A DNA stretch of 64,000 nt from Parapedobacter indicus (GTDB lineage Bacteria > Bacteroidota > Bacteroidia > Sphingobacteriales > Sphingobacteriaceae). Numbering within the stretch: the stretch's first letter is position 1; every line of letters starts with the position of its first letter. Position numbers and translations under genes: made by a program. This document shows positions 33,989 to 42,889 of this stretch, in pieces. The stretch is from positions 62,001-126,000 of the forward strand of contig NZ_FOQO01000003.1 of assembly GCF_900113765.1 (NCBI RefSeq), in the 5' to 3' direction. Under the pieces are notes generated by a model, which saw only the letters and a program-made list of their open reading frames with translations, searched no databases and was not told the DNA's origin.

Positions 33989-34995
33989 AACGGCTTTTCA
34001 CTCCATTCGTTTTAATCGCGGCAATGGCCTGCAATAACACGCAACAATCCGCGCAAATGAATGATAGAACTACAGGCAGCATCGAACGGCTCGATCCAGC
34101 GCTGGACGCGATTATCGACAACAACGCTCAGGCCGAAATTATTGCAGAAGGTTTTGAATGGAGCGAAGGCCCACTATGGGTAGAAAGTGAACAAATGCTG
34201 TTGTTTTCAGATGTTCCCACAAATACAATTTATAAATGGTCGGAAGAAAATGGCGCGGAAGTTTATCTGCAGCCGAGCGGTTACACCGGAGTAGAACCTA
34301 CCAATAGCAAAGAACCCGGCAGCAATGGCCTTGTATTAGACGGCGAAGGCAATCTCGTTCTGTGCCAACATGGCAACCGGCAGATGGCTACAATGGATGC
34401 AGCGCTACACAAACCAGAAGCGATCTTTGTTACCTTAGCAGGAAAATACAATGGCATGCGGTTCAACAGTCCGAATGACGCTGTATACAACAGTATGGGC
34501 GAGCTATTTTTCACGGACCCCCCCTATGGACTGCCTGCGCAAAACGATGACGATCCAGCCAAAGAAATCCCGTTCAATGGGGTATACAAAGTAAAGCCAA
34601 ACGGGGAAGTCGTCTTACTGGCAGACGGTATTTCAAGACCCAATGGCATCGCATTTTTCCCTGACGAAGAAAAGCTGTTGATAGCAAGTTCGGATCCCAA
34701 TGCGGCCAACTGGTACGTACTGGATGTCAGAGATACCTTGTCAACACCCACTTTATTTCACAGCGCGACCGAAACTCGCCAGGGGTTAAAAGGCCTGCCC
34801 GATGGGTTGAAGATCGACAAAAACGGTAATGTCTTCGCAAGTGGACCGGGTGGGATTTGGATATTTAACGATAACGGCACGGTATTAGGAAAAATCAGGT
34901 TAGATGAGGCCGCATCAAACGTAGCGTTGTCGGCAGATGAAAGGACTATCTACATAACGAATGATAGGTATGTGTTACGAGTAAAATTGAGATAA
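33985..34995 (+). CDS. SMP-30/gluconolactonase-like lipoprotein
   Basis: A 336-residue lipoprotein (cysteine at residue 16, AAMAC) with a six-bladed SMP-30/gluconolactonase/LRE propeller. Conserved parts include an early Glu in FEWSEGPLWV, the PNDAVYNSMGELFFTDPPYGL segment and SRPNGIAFFPDEEKLL, which supply the divalent-metal ligands. It probably hydrolyses a sugar lactone in the periplasm, which would suit the lactones made by sugar-oxidising Gfo/Idh/MocA enzymes in this window. It is coupled to the DUF4342 gene. Confidence 0.88.
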   Translation: MKRLFTPFVLIAAMACNNTQQSAQMNDRTTGSIERLDPALDAIIDNNAQAEIIAEGFEWSEGPLWVESEQMLLFSDVPTNTIYKWSEENGAEVYLQPSGYTGVEPTNSKEPGSNGLVLDGEGNLVLCQHGNRQMATMDAALHKPEAIFVTLAGKYNGMRFNSPNDAVYNSMGELFFTDPPYGLPAQNDDDPAKEIPFNGVYKVKPNGEVVLLADGISRPNGIAFFPDEEKLLIASSDPNAANWYVLDVRDTLSTPTLFHSATETRQGLKGLPDGLKIDKNGNVFASGPGGIWIFNDNGTVLGKIRLDEAASNVALSADERTIYITNDRYVLRVKLR

Positions 34996-35145
34996 ATGAT
35001 AAGCTAGAAATAAAGCCCGGCAAACCTAAACTTCTTCCCCTTTGTCGTTGAAATAGACCAATCAGGTCCTGATGTGCTAATGGCGCTGTGAGGCTTCTCC
35101 ATGTCAGAAATCCACTACAATATCTGATTATCAACCGGTTTAACC

Positions 35146-35175
35146 TTGGATAATTAGCACACGTTCCTACCTTTG
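35146..35175 (+). promoter_or_regulatory. promoter of the receiver/CBS-kinase unit
   Basis: A -33 TTG (35146-35148) and a perfect -7 TACCTTTG (35168-35175) with 19-base spacing lie 30 bases before the ATG at 35206. This is one of the best promoters in the window. Confidence 0.6.
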
Positions 35176-35205
35176 CCGTCTGTTTATGAGACGGGAACAG
35201 GCTAT

Positions 35206-35604
35206 ATGGATCTGAGTATATTTATTGTTGACGATGACGAGATGCTAGGGAAGATACAAAAAACACTGGTAAAATCAGTGTGGCCACTTGATGAACCCAT
35301 TGTATACTTTGACGGCTTCAGCGCACTTGAACATATCGAACGGGAAGCAGTTGCAGGTAAGAAGATATTAATTCTGCTGGATATCCACATGCCTCGTATC
35401 GATGGATGGGGCGTACTGGATTCCATTTGCACGAAACCCTATTGCAAAGATGTGTGGGTCATTGTGAATACCGCTTCGGAAGAGATAGCCGATGAAGCAA
35501 AATCCAAATTATACACTCAGGTTATTGCCTTCAACAAAAAGCCGCTGACAAAAGAAACGTTGCACAAGCTGATGGCGCAGGAACCTTTGGTCTTATTTTT
35601 TTAG
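35206..35604 (+). CDS. stand-alone receiver-domain response regulator
   Basis: A 132-residue single-domain response regulator (CheY type without output). Acidic pocket residues are D9-D11, phosphoacceptor D59 (ILLDIHMPRIDGW), a hydroxyl near 89 (NTASEE) and a lysine near 112 (NKKPL). The ATG at 35206 is chosen over a TTG at 35173 that lies inside the promoter. It lies 10 bases before an unrecognised gene and then a CBS-domain histidine kinase, probably its partner. The coding sequence ends in a run of seven T bases before TAG. Confidence 0.9.
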   Translation: MDLSIFIVDDDEMLGKIQKTLVKSVWPLDEPIVYFDGFSALEHIEREAVAGKKILILLDIHMPRIDGWGVLDSICTKPYCKDVWVIVNTASEEIADEAKSKLYTQVIAFNKKPLTKETLHKLMAQEPLVLFF

Positions 35605-35614
35605 AAATATCCTC

Positions 35615-35956
35615 TTGAATGCAAGCAAAACATATGGAATTGATATCAGCTTCGAAGAGCTTAAGTTACCCCTTTTTCACGACGTCCTAGTGCTCGCAAA
35701 AAACGCGGTTCAAGGCAAACTAGGGTTGGGACGATCATTGGATCTGCTCGCTCCGGGTGTATTCCAGTCAATAGACACGGAGGTGGAGAGTGAACGCATT
35801 GAGGCTGTGTTTATAAACCGAAAGCTGCTTACCAAAATTCCAGTTGAACACCTTATGCGCGTGTTGCAACGGCATGTCTTCGAATACGTAGGGGAAGGTG
35901 AACTTATACAAGTGGATATGAAGGTGCGGATTTCGATGCATAATATCAATGAATGA
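35615..35956 (+). CDS. unrecognised 113-residue protein in the signalling unit
   Basis: A 113-residue protein read from TTG at 35615. It is soluble, with predicted alternating strands and helices: GIDISFEELKLPLFHDVLVLAKNAV, then ERIEAVFINRKLL and RVLQRHVFEYVGEGELIQVDMKV. I do not recognise it. No ATG is available; the only ATGs are internal. The frame stays open upstream into the end of the receiver gene, so translation could also begin by a frameshift on the T run at 35595-35602. It lies between a receiver and a CBS-kinase gene (10- and 20-base gaps) and is presumably part of that pathway. Confidence 0.6.
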   Translation: MNASKTYGIDISFEELKLPLFHDVLVLAKNAVQGKLGLGRSLDLLAPGVFQSIDTEVESERIEAVFINRKLLTKIPVEHLMRVLQRHVFEYVGEGELIQVDMKVRISMHNINE

Positions 35957-35976
35957 ACCGGAGATACACCTGAACG

Positions 35977-37014
35977 ATGAACATAACGACACTCATAACC
36001 AAGCAATATACGACACTCGATGCATATACAGGAGCACGTCTTGCAAAAGAATTGCTGCGGGTACAAGATGTGGTGGTGGTGGTGGAAAACAGCAAACCTA
36101 TTGGGATTCTGACCGCGTCAGATCTTGCGATGAAATCGCACCAACTGGTCATCGACTGCTTGCGTGATCGACCCACAGCGAATTGTATGGACTCAATAGA
36201 TACAGTGCTCAATTTGATGAAAATTACCGGAAACACGGTGCTTCCGGTCAGCAGCCAAGGTAGCTTTTGCGGCCTCATTAAGCAGTCCGACATTCTTTTT
36301 CACCTTCATGCCAACCATGAACAGCAAAAAATAGCGTTGCTGGCGGCTGCGCACGACCTACGCAGCCCCATAGCAGCAATAAACATGTTAGGAACGATAT
36401 TGAAAGCCGACCCAGCGCTGAACAAACATCAATACCTAATCGACAAAATCAGTGAAACCTGCGACTATGCACAGATACTAATTCAAGATATCCTTACCAC
36501 TGAACAAGCCCAAGAGGACGCTGTCATCCTAGCGGATGAGAATTTGGATGAACTGGTTGACACCTGCACGGCTTCCCTTTCCGACAAGTTTGAGGGAAAG
36601 CAACTTGTTTTGTCAAAGCAACTGCTTTCCAACAAAGTCGTCAAAGTAGACCGTCCCAAGCTAATGCGGGCCATCAGCAATATACTTTGGAACAGTATTA
36701 AGTTTACACACCCAGGTGGAACAATCAGTGTATCTACGGAGGAAAGCCCCGATGGCCAAGCATTGCTCGTGGTTCAGGACACTGGAATTGGCGTCCCAAA
36801 GGCAATGCAAGAAAAAATATTTGACAAATTCACAAAAGCAAAACGACCGGGAACATCCGGAGAACCGACAACCGGGTTGGGTCTTTACCTCACGAAGACA
36901 GTCATCGAATCACACGGGGGCACCATCGGCATGGAAAGCGACGGACAATCCGGTACTCGTTTTATTGTCTCCCTTCCCGCGGAAAACCACTCGGCAACCC
37001 AAGCGTGGGCGTAA
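35977..37014 (+). CDS. CBS-domain histidine kinase
   Basis: A 345-residue soluble kinase without transmembrane helices. Residues 1-112 form a tandem CBS pair (Bateman module): DVVVVVENSKPIGILTASDL and TVLPVSSQGSFCGLIKQSDI are the two repeats. The HisKA domain has H126 in AAAHDLRSPIAAI, and the HATPase domain has N239 in the N box, D268 in the DTGIGVP G1 box, an F box near 281-290 and GLGLYL near 300. CBS pairs bind adenosine nucleotides, so this should sense energy charge or a nucleotide messenger and phosphorylate the receiver encoded upstream. Its 3' end overlaps the convergent Gfo/Idh/MocA gene by 53 bases. Confidence 0.9.
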   Translation: MNITTLITKQYTTLDAYTGARLAKELLRVQDVVVVVENSKPIGILTASDLAMKSHQLVIDCLRDRPTANCMDSIDTVLNLMKITGNTVLPVSSQGSFCGLIKQSDILFHLHANHEQQKIALLAAAHDLRSPIAAINMLGTILKADPALNKHQYLIDKISETCDYAQILIQDILTTEQAQEDAVILADENLDELVDTCTASLSDKFEGKQLVLSKQLLSNKVVKVDRPKLMRAISNILWNSIKFTHPGGTISVSTEESPDGQALLVVQDTGIGVPKAMQEKIFDKFTKAKRPGTSGEPTTGLGLYLTKTVIESHGGTIGMESDGQSGTRFIVSLPAENHSATQAWA

Positions 37015-37972
37015 CAAAACTGTCCATCACCTTCATCACTTCAGAGCCCTCCCGAACACTACAAGGATTAGGGGCCTCACCCCTGAAATAAGCAACAGCC
37101 GCGGAAATCAAAGGTTGCTGCACATGAGCAAGCGATTCAAAAGGAAAATGCTGGATACCGAGTTTACTAGCCAACTCAATCGGTCGATTTCCGAAAACCG
37201 AAAAAGATATACGCCCTTCCGAGCCGACGATTTCACATACGTCCAAGTCTTCAGCGACGTTAAATGCCCATTGTCCATTGAATAACACATTGTTTTCAAA
37301 TAAAATCTCTCCGGACACTACATCAACTGCTGCATATAACCCTGCCTGGTTGTGCGCAATGCCCTTGCTAAACGCAATATTTCCAAAAAAATAATACATT
37401 AAATCGATCTGATGCGGAGCTAGATCGTGAAACAACCCACCACCCGATTGCTCCGGATTTAACCGCCACTGCATGCGCGGAGACTGCATGGCCTCGACAG
37501 AAAGCGGTTGTTGGTAATACCGTAAGCTGGCAACCCTTGGAACGCCAATATGAAAATCGATAAGCTCTTTTACTTTTTTGAAATAAGGTTGCACTCTCCG
37601 GTAATGCGCAACCGTGAGTTTACCTTGATAGGCTTGCTGCAATTTCACCAGTTCGTTGGCTTCGGCGCCGTTCAACGTCATCGGCTTTTCAAGGTATACC
37701 GGCTTGCCCGCCCGCAGAGCTGCCGAGGCGTAAAATAAATGCGAATCCGGTGGCGTCGCTATGTAAATTGCATTGACGTCTGGGTCATCAATAAGTTGTT
37801 GCGCATCGGAATACCACTTGGATACCCCATGTCTTTCGGCGTAATCTTTCGCTTTGGCAGCATCCCGGCGCATAACAGCAACCAAATCGGAGTGCTCGAT
37901 TTTCCGGAAGGCGGGACCGCTCTTTACCTCCGTTACATCGCCTGCGCCAATGATTCCCCATTTTATTTCCAT
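36962..37972 (-). CDS. cytoplasmic Gfo/Idh/MocA family oxidoreductase
   Basis: A 336-residue NAD(P)-dependent oxidoreductase with no signal peptide. The Rossmann loop is GAGDVTE at 9-15 and the canonical EKP is at 95-97; the catalytic GLFHDLAPHQIDL segment near 178 provides Asp and His. It lies 16 bases after the GH3 gene and should act on the sugar that GH3 releases. It carries a tail of about 15 residues (PTLGLPSGFPREG) beyond the usual end, all within the 53-base overlap with the kinase gene. Confidence 0.88.
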   Translation of the reverse strand: MEIKWGIIGAGDVTEVKSGPAFRKIEHSDLVAVMRRDAAKAKDYAERHGVSKWYSDAQQLIDDPDVNAIYIATPPDSHLFYASAALRAGKPVYLEKPMTLNGAEANELVKLQQAYQGKLTVAHYRRVQPYFKKVKELIDFHIGVPRVASLRYYQQPLSVEAMQSPRMQWRLNPEQSGGGLFHDLAPHQIDLMYYFFGNIAFSKGIAHNQAGLYAAVDVVSGEILFENNVLFNGQWAFNVAEDLDVCEIVGSEGRISFSVFGNRPIELASKLGIQHFPFESLAHVQQPLISAAVAYFRGEAPNPCSVREGSEVMKVMDSFVTPTLGLPSGFPREGRQ

Positions 37973-37988
37973 ATCTGAATTTATTTGT

Positions 37989-40508
37989 TTACCAGCTAAA
38001 TGTTATCGATTGGTCTCCTGCATACAGCTTATACGCTCCCTGCCGGGTTACCCATTCATCCGACTCAGCATTCCACCGTTCAAACGGCTGCTTAGCGATC
38101 GGAATCTGAACGAAGATCGTTTTACCCTTGGGAACATAAACCCGTTGAAAGCCCACCAACCGTCGCAATAGGCCGCTGTCTTCCCATACTGAATGGGTTG
38201 CAAAACATTGCACCACCTCTTCCCCATCGTAATTCCCCACATTCGACACCTGAACTTCAACCAACAGACTGTCCGTACCGAGATTCTTAACTTTCAGATT
38301 TCGGTAGTTAAATTCGGTATAACTGAGCCCATAACCAAATGGGTAGCGCACATCTCCTTTAAAATATTGATAGCTTCTACCATGCGTAATGTTATAATCG
38401 TCCAAAGGAGGCAATTGCTTTTCATCCGAAAAAAAAGTTACAGGCGATTTACCGGAAGGGTTGGTTTCCCCGAATAAGATTTCAGCCAGCGCCTCGCTTT
38501 CACCCTGCCCTGCAATCCACACGTTGAGCAACGCCTTTACATGAGGAGCCAGTTCGCCGACTAAAAGCGGTGCACTGCTGCCAAACAGCAATATCGTATT
38601 CGGATTTACCTTGCCAACTGCTTTAACTAGTGCTGCTTGATGCGGTTGTACAGCAAGTGTTTCACGGTCCCTCCCTTCATAAGCCAGGTCGTCTCGAAGA
38701 AAAATAATTGCCACGTCGGATTGTGCGGCTACCCTTTCCGGTGTCATATTTACATTTCCCGAAGGCCATTTCCAAGTCATCTCAACATTGCCGTTCAAGC
38801 GTATGTTGCGTGCCTCGATACGGATTGGGCAAGGCGTCGATCGATCAAGTTCTGCGGTGATGGCGAGCGGTTGCTCGCCACTTTTCTGTTGATAAACCCT
38901 ACTTCCGATTTTTACCGTTAGATCTGCATCTCCACGAAAAATCAAGGTAAAATCTCCGGAAACCGGTGCATGCAAATTTGTCTCCCACCTTACGGAAGCT
39001 TCCGTAAGGCGGCGGATTGCCAAATCGGCGTCGGCAGCTGAGCGGTAATCAACCTGATGATCATGACGGATGGTAACCGGATCGCCTTCCAAATTTCCAT
39101 TGGCGAAATAATAGCCCGTCAATCCTAATTTTCCTTCATAGGCAAACGATTCACCCCGAATCATGTATTGGGAAGCGACCGGCTCCTCACGGCTCGACTC
39201 CGCCACCCACTGCCAATCTACCGTATCTCCATAACGCCGCTGTAACACTTCGTATAGCGTTTGATTACTATCCGGCAGACCACTGTAATCGCCGTAATAT
39301 GTACGTTGGAAGTCATTGCCAATCAATGCTATTTTCATCTTCTTCCCAGCGTCAAGCGGCAAAATCTTATCTTTATTTTCCAATAGAACGATCGATTTTC
39401 GTGCAGCTTCCAAAGCTAGCTTGCGATGCGCTTCACTTTCAATTACCGACGCGGGGATATGGCTATAAGGCACAACCGAATCAGCATCAAACATTCCTAG
39501 CCGAAACCGCTGTTTCAATACCCTGAACAGCGCCCGTTCAATGTCTTTTTCGGTGATCATACCCGCAAGTAATGCTTTTTTTAACCCTTCGCGATACTCA
39601 TCCCGCAGGGACATATCGCAGCCTGCCAACAACGCTTTGGCAGCACCTTCCTCCGGTGAGTCCGCGTAGTGATGATGCGTGTAAATCTTCTCAACAGCGG
39701 ACCCATCAGACATCACAACACCATCAAATCCCCATTCGTCCCGTAGCACGTCTGTCAGCAGAAAGGGATTGGCGCAACACGGAATACCATTCAGCGCATT
39801 GTAGGCCCCCATTACGGAAGCTGCATTTCCCTCTTCCACACTCATCCGAAACGCGGGGAAATAATACTCCCGAAGCGATGTCTCATCCACGGCGGCCGAC
39901 CCATCGTTGCGCCTATTTTCTTCGTTATTGGCCACGAAATGCTTAGGTGTTGCCAGAATCTTCAGGTAGTTAGGATCGTCGCCCTGAAGTCCCTTCACAA
40001 AGGCTGTACCCAGCGCTCCCGTAAGTAATGGATCTTCAGCAAAGCATTCGGATGTCCGACCCCAACGCGGGTCGCGTGCGATATTCAACGTCGGTGAAAA
40101 AAAGGTTAATCCTTCATATCGTTTGGTAAATCCCTGCTTCTTTAAGGCAGCGTGGTATTTTGCGCGCGCCTCGTCCGAAATGGCATCCGCTATCCGATGG
40201 ATCAACCCGGTGTCCCACGTACTACCCAGCGCAATCGGCTTCGGAAAAACAGTGGCCTTTCCGTTGCGAGCCACTCCGTGCAGGGCCTCACTCCACCAAT
40301 CGTAGGCCGGTATATTCAAACGATCTATAGCGGGGGCTTTGGCGCATAAAAACCCGATCTTTTCCTCAACCGTCAGTCTGTCGGCCAAGTCCACCACCCG
40401 GACATCCACGGGCAATCGGGCATCTCGAAAAGGATAAACAGGTTCCTGGGCGCTCGTTGTTTCGAGCCAAATTAATAAACTAAAAAAAACAATTAGTACG
40501 TTTCTCAT
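37989..40508 (-). CDS. GH3 beta-glycosidase with inserted PA14 domain
   Basis: An 839-residue secreted glycoside hydrolase family 3 enzyme. After a signal peptide comes the (beta/alpha)8 domain (about 25-330) with KH at 189-190 and the probable nucleophile D268 in FDGVVMSDG. The alpha/beta sandwich domain (about 370-720) is interrupted by a PA14 domain (about 450-590, GLTGYYFANG), and a fibronectin-III-like domain closes the protein. The DWWSEALHGVARNG segment near 70-83 is typical of beta-xylosidase/beta-glucosidase members. The acid/base Glu should lie in the sandwich domain (HEAxxGG-like region) but I cannot place it with certainty. It is cotranscribed with the downstream oxidoreductase gene. 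Confidence 0.92.
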   Translation of the reverse strand: MRNVLIVFFSLLIWLETTSAQEPVYPFRDARLPVDVRVVDLADRLTVEEKIGFLCAKAPAIDRLNIPAYDWWSEALHGVARNGKATVFPKPIALGSTWDTGLIHRIADAISDEARAKYHAALKKQGFTKRYEGLTFFSPTLNIARDPRWGRTSECFAEDPLLTGALGTAFVKGLQGDDPNYLKILATPKHFVANNEENRRNDGSAAVDETSLREYYFPAFRMSVEEGNAASVMGAYNALNGIPCCANPFLLTDVLRDEWGFDGVVMSDGSAVEKIYTHHHYADSPEEGAAKALLAGCDMSLRDEYREGLKKALLAGMITEKDIERALFRVLKQRFRLGMFDADSVVPYSHIPASVIESEAHRKLALEAARKSIVLLENKDKILPLDAGKKMKIALIGNDFQRTYYGDYSGLPDSNQTLYEVLQRRYGDTVDWQWVAESSREEPVASQYMIRGESFAYEGKLGLTGYYFANGNLEGDPVTIRHDHQVDYRSAADADLAIRRLTEASVRWETNLHAPVSGDFTLIFRGDADLTVKIGSRVYQQKSGEQPLAITAELDRSTPCPIRIEARNIRLNGNVEMTWKWPSGNVNMTPERVAAQSDVAIIFLRDDLAYEGRDRETLAVQPHQAALVKAVGKVNPNTILLFGSSAPLLVGELAPHVKALLNVWIAGQGESEALAEILFGETNPSGKSPVTFFSDEKQLPPLDDYNITHGRSYQYFKGDVRYPFGYGLSYTEFNYRNLKVKNLGTDSLLVEVQVSNVGNYDGEEVVQCFATHSVWEDSGLLRRLVGFQRVYVPKGKTIFVQIPIAKQPFERWNAESDEWVTRQGAYKLYAGDQSITFSW
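38988..39009. repeat. 22-base perfect palindrome inside the GH3 gene
   Basis: CCTTACGGAAG is followed directly by its exact reverse complement CTTCCGTAAGG. It encodes the RLTEASV part of the PA14 domain. Confidence 0.9.
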
Positions 40509-40564
40509 TTCATCACTCCATTAAATTTTCATCCGAATAATTTGCTTTTGGCGGCAAGGGAGCT

Positions 40565-40605
40565 TGCATAAATTACCTATATCTTTTGTAAATGGAATTT
40601 ATGCA
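40565..40605. promoter_or_regulatory. inverted repeat upstream of the GH3 gene
   Basis: TGCATAAATT (40565-40574) and AATTTATGCA (40596-40605) form a perfect 10-base inverted repeat with a 21-base spacer, so arm centres are 31 bases (three helical turns) apart. It lies 57-97 bases upstream of the GH3 ATG and just past the end of the regulator gene. An operator for a dimeric regulator is the likeliest reading; a weak terminator is possible. Confidence 0.5.
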
Positions 40606-40622
40606 GGTTCATTTGGCCCGTA

Positions 40623-42683
40623 TCACAATAATCCTTTTTCTTCTAAACGCTGCCTGATTTCCCTATTTTTATTCCAAAATTTAGTTTCGATCTCATCGAA
40701 TACCGCTTTGAAAGCCCCGTTATTCTTAAAGCGGGCCACCATGATGTCGTCCTTAAACAAGAGAATCCAATATTGGTAATTATCTTCTTTTGAAAATAAA
40801 CGAAGGTGATCGATCATGCTCGGAACATTGCCTCGATATGCGGCATACATAGCCAGGTTCATATGCTTATAAATCGATTGATCGGTATCCGCAAAGGCCT
40901 TGAAACGAGCAAAACAACGTTCAGATTTTTCCTGATCACCCCGCCTGGACCAAAGTATCGCCATATCTAAATCAACCGTAGGAAAAAAATCTAAATGCTG
41001 CGCTTCACGCAACTTCAAGAACCGTTGGTAATAATGGAATGCAGCTTGGTCATTCCTCGTATGAAAATACAGCTTACCCAACTCCTGCAGGATATGCATC
41101 TGATTTGAGTCCTTGGCCAATTGGGTTTGCAACAGCTTTTCTGTCCTTGCAGGATCCCGGTATTTGGCATATACTACTACCGCTTGAACCCATTGCGCAA
41201 AAGAGTTGTCCGGATTGTAGGCCAACGATTGCTCAATGTAGGGTAGCGACTCGTCGATGAAACCAGTCTGGACTAACGCGTTACTCAAGTGCAGGTAGTT
41301 AAAACTAGTAGTGGCGCTGTCGTGTGCAGCTGGGTCTAACCGAATTCCCTGAAGGGCGTACTCCAGGTATTTGGCAGTATTGGGTACATAGCTATTGTAG
41401 AAATCGGAGAGGAAGTGGATGATCAACGCCGAATTGGGATTGTACTCCAAAGCTTTTTCCAAATACGGAATTGCTGACTCGTATGCTTTTTGGTTGACGT
41501 AATATAATCCTTTGGCAAACAAACATTCAGCCGAAGATGGGTCGTATAATAACGCCTTATCTGCGTATGTACCGATTGCCTCACTATATTGCCGTTGCAC
41601 TTGAAAGACGTCCAGATAGTAGTAAGCAATTGCCGTAACGGCATAGGCCAATGCAAATTCATGGTCACGCCCAATCGCCTTATCAAGCAGCGAAACAGCT
41701 GTTTGCAGATTTTCGCGTCCTCCCTGCCGCATCAGTTCCGTCGCCTTCAAAAACAGGTCATAGGCTAACAGATCAGTGGTCGGTATCCGCTCGATCCGCT
41801 TTTGTTCTTCCCAGGTTACAATCGCGCGAACCTCGTTGGCGATATCCTTAGCAATTTCCTGTTGGAGCTGGAAAATGTCGGTCACCTCCCGTTCATACTG
41901 CCGGGCCCATAGGTGATTGTCTTTCCGCGCATCTATCAACTGGATATTAAGCAATATGCGGTTGCCGATTTTCTGACCGCTCCCTTCTACGACATAGCTG
42001 ACGTGAAGTTCATCGGCCAATTCGGGCACAGACTTGGTCGAATGCCTATACTTCTCAGCGGAAGTTCGGCTGACTACCCGCAAATCCTTTATCTGCTGCA
42101 GGTGGTTTAACGTAGCCTCCATCAAACCATTGATCAAATATCGATTGGTCGAGTCACTGCTATCGTTTTTGAAAGGTAAGACCGCTAAAGATTTTTCAAG
42201 CGGCTCTGGTGATATCGGGCGGGTCGTCAAATAAACACCGATGCTAAGCACAAAAACTGTGGCCGTGGCAACTGCAGTTAAAAATCGGGGGCTGAAGCGC
42301 CGCTGCCCTGATACTCCTTTATATGCAAGTGGTTGGTCGATCCCCTTTCTCTTCCCCACTTCACCCGGTGGATAACCGTAGTACTCACGGAAACATTTGA
42401 TGAAATAAGAAGTTCCACTAAATCCCACCTGATGGGCCACCTCCGAAACCGTCAAATCGCTGCTCCCCAATAGTTCCATGCCACGCTTCAATCGGATTTC
42501 TCGGATAAGCTGGCTCGCAGATTGGTTGGTGTTATGCTTAATTCTGCGAAGCAGGTTTGACCGACTCATATGCATCTTAGCCGCCAATTCGGATACACCG
42601 AAACGCTCATCTGACAGGTTTTCCATAACCGCAGCAGTTACCTTGGCAAGGAAATGACTTTCGATGGAAGAAGAATCGGACAT
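40623..42683 (-). CDS. AraC-type regulator with transmembrane helix, TolB-like and TPR domains
   Basis: A 686-residue one-component regulator. An AraC-type helix-turn-helix pair lies at the N-terminus (about 13-112: FGVSELAAKMHMSRSNLLRR and VSEVAHQVGFSGTSYFIKCF). A single transmembrane helix follows (about 130-152), then a CadC/adenylate-cyclase-type TolB-N-like part (SLAVLPFKNDSSDSTNRYL to about 270), and then at least six TPR units to residue 640. This puts DNA binding in the cytoplasm and the sensor on the far side of the membrane. It lies directly upstream of the GH3-oxidoreductase unit, which it probably controls, and has its own promoter box. Confidence 0.9.
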   Translation of the reverse strand: MSDSSSIESHFLAKVTAAVMENLSDERFGVSELAAKMHMSRSNLLRRIKHNTNQSASQLIREIRLKRGMELLGSSDLTVSEVAHQVGFSGTSYFIKCFREYYGYPPGEVGKRKGIDQPLAYKGVSGQRRFSPRFLTAVATATVFVLSIGVYLTTRPISPEPLEKSLAVLPFKNDSSDSTNRYLINGLMEATLNHLQQIKDLRVVSRTSAEKYRHSTKSVPELADELHVSYVVEGSGQKIGNRILLNIQLIDARKDNHLWARQYEREVTDIFQLQQEIAKDIANEVRAIVTWEEQKRIERIPTTDLLAYDLFLKATELMRQGGRENLQTAVSLLDKAIGRDHEFALAYAVTAIAYYYLDVFQVQRQYSEAIGTYADKALLYDPSSAECLFAKGLYYVNQKAYESAIPYLEKALEYNPNSALIIHFLSDFYNSYVPNTAKYLEYALQGIRLDPAAHDSATTSFNYLHLSNALVQTGFIDESLPYIEQSLAYNPDNSFAQWVQAVVVYAKYRDPARTEKLLQTQLAKDSNQMHILQELGKLYFHTRNDQAAFHYYQRFLKLREAQHLDFFPTVDLDMAILWSRRGDQEKSERCFARFKAFADTDQSIYKHMNLAMYAAYRGNVPSMIDHLRLFSKEDNYQYWILLFKDDIMVARFKNNGAFKAVFDEIETKFWNKNREIRQRLEEKGLL

Positions 42684-42709
42684 GGTTTACTTTGCATTAC
42701 ATGAATGAA

Positions 42710-42717
42710 CAAAGATA
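42710..42717 (-). promoter_or_regulatory. -7-type promoter box of the AraC-TPR regulator gene
   Basis: The minus strand reads TATCTTTG, a perfect TAnnTTTG match, 26 bases before the ATG at 42683. Confidence 0.5.
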
Positions 42718-42889
42718 GCGGTTACAAGGGTACTTGCATCATAATTTATATGGATGCACCATAATTTTCATCTGTGTTATCAAACTTGACACATTTTTCA
42801 GCACAGCTGCTTTCCTAAAACCAAGGGGTGGCAGAACTTTGTTCCGTTCACCGATTAGTCAGTTATTGTATCATTTAAATTTGTTTATT

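Noticed and set aside
36050-36080. GTGGTGGTGGTGG triplet run as a microsatellite
   Set aside because: It encodes the DVVVVVE strand of the CBS domain and is too short to be notable.
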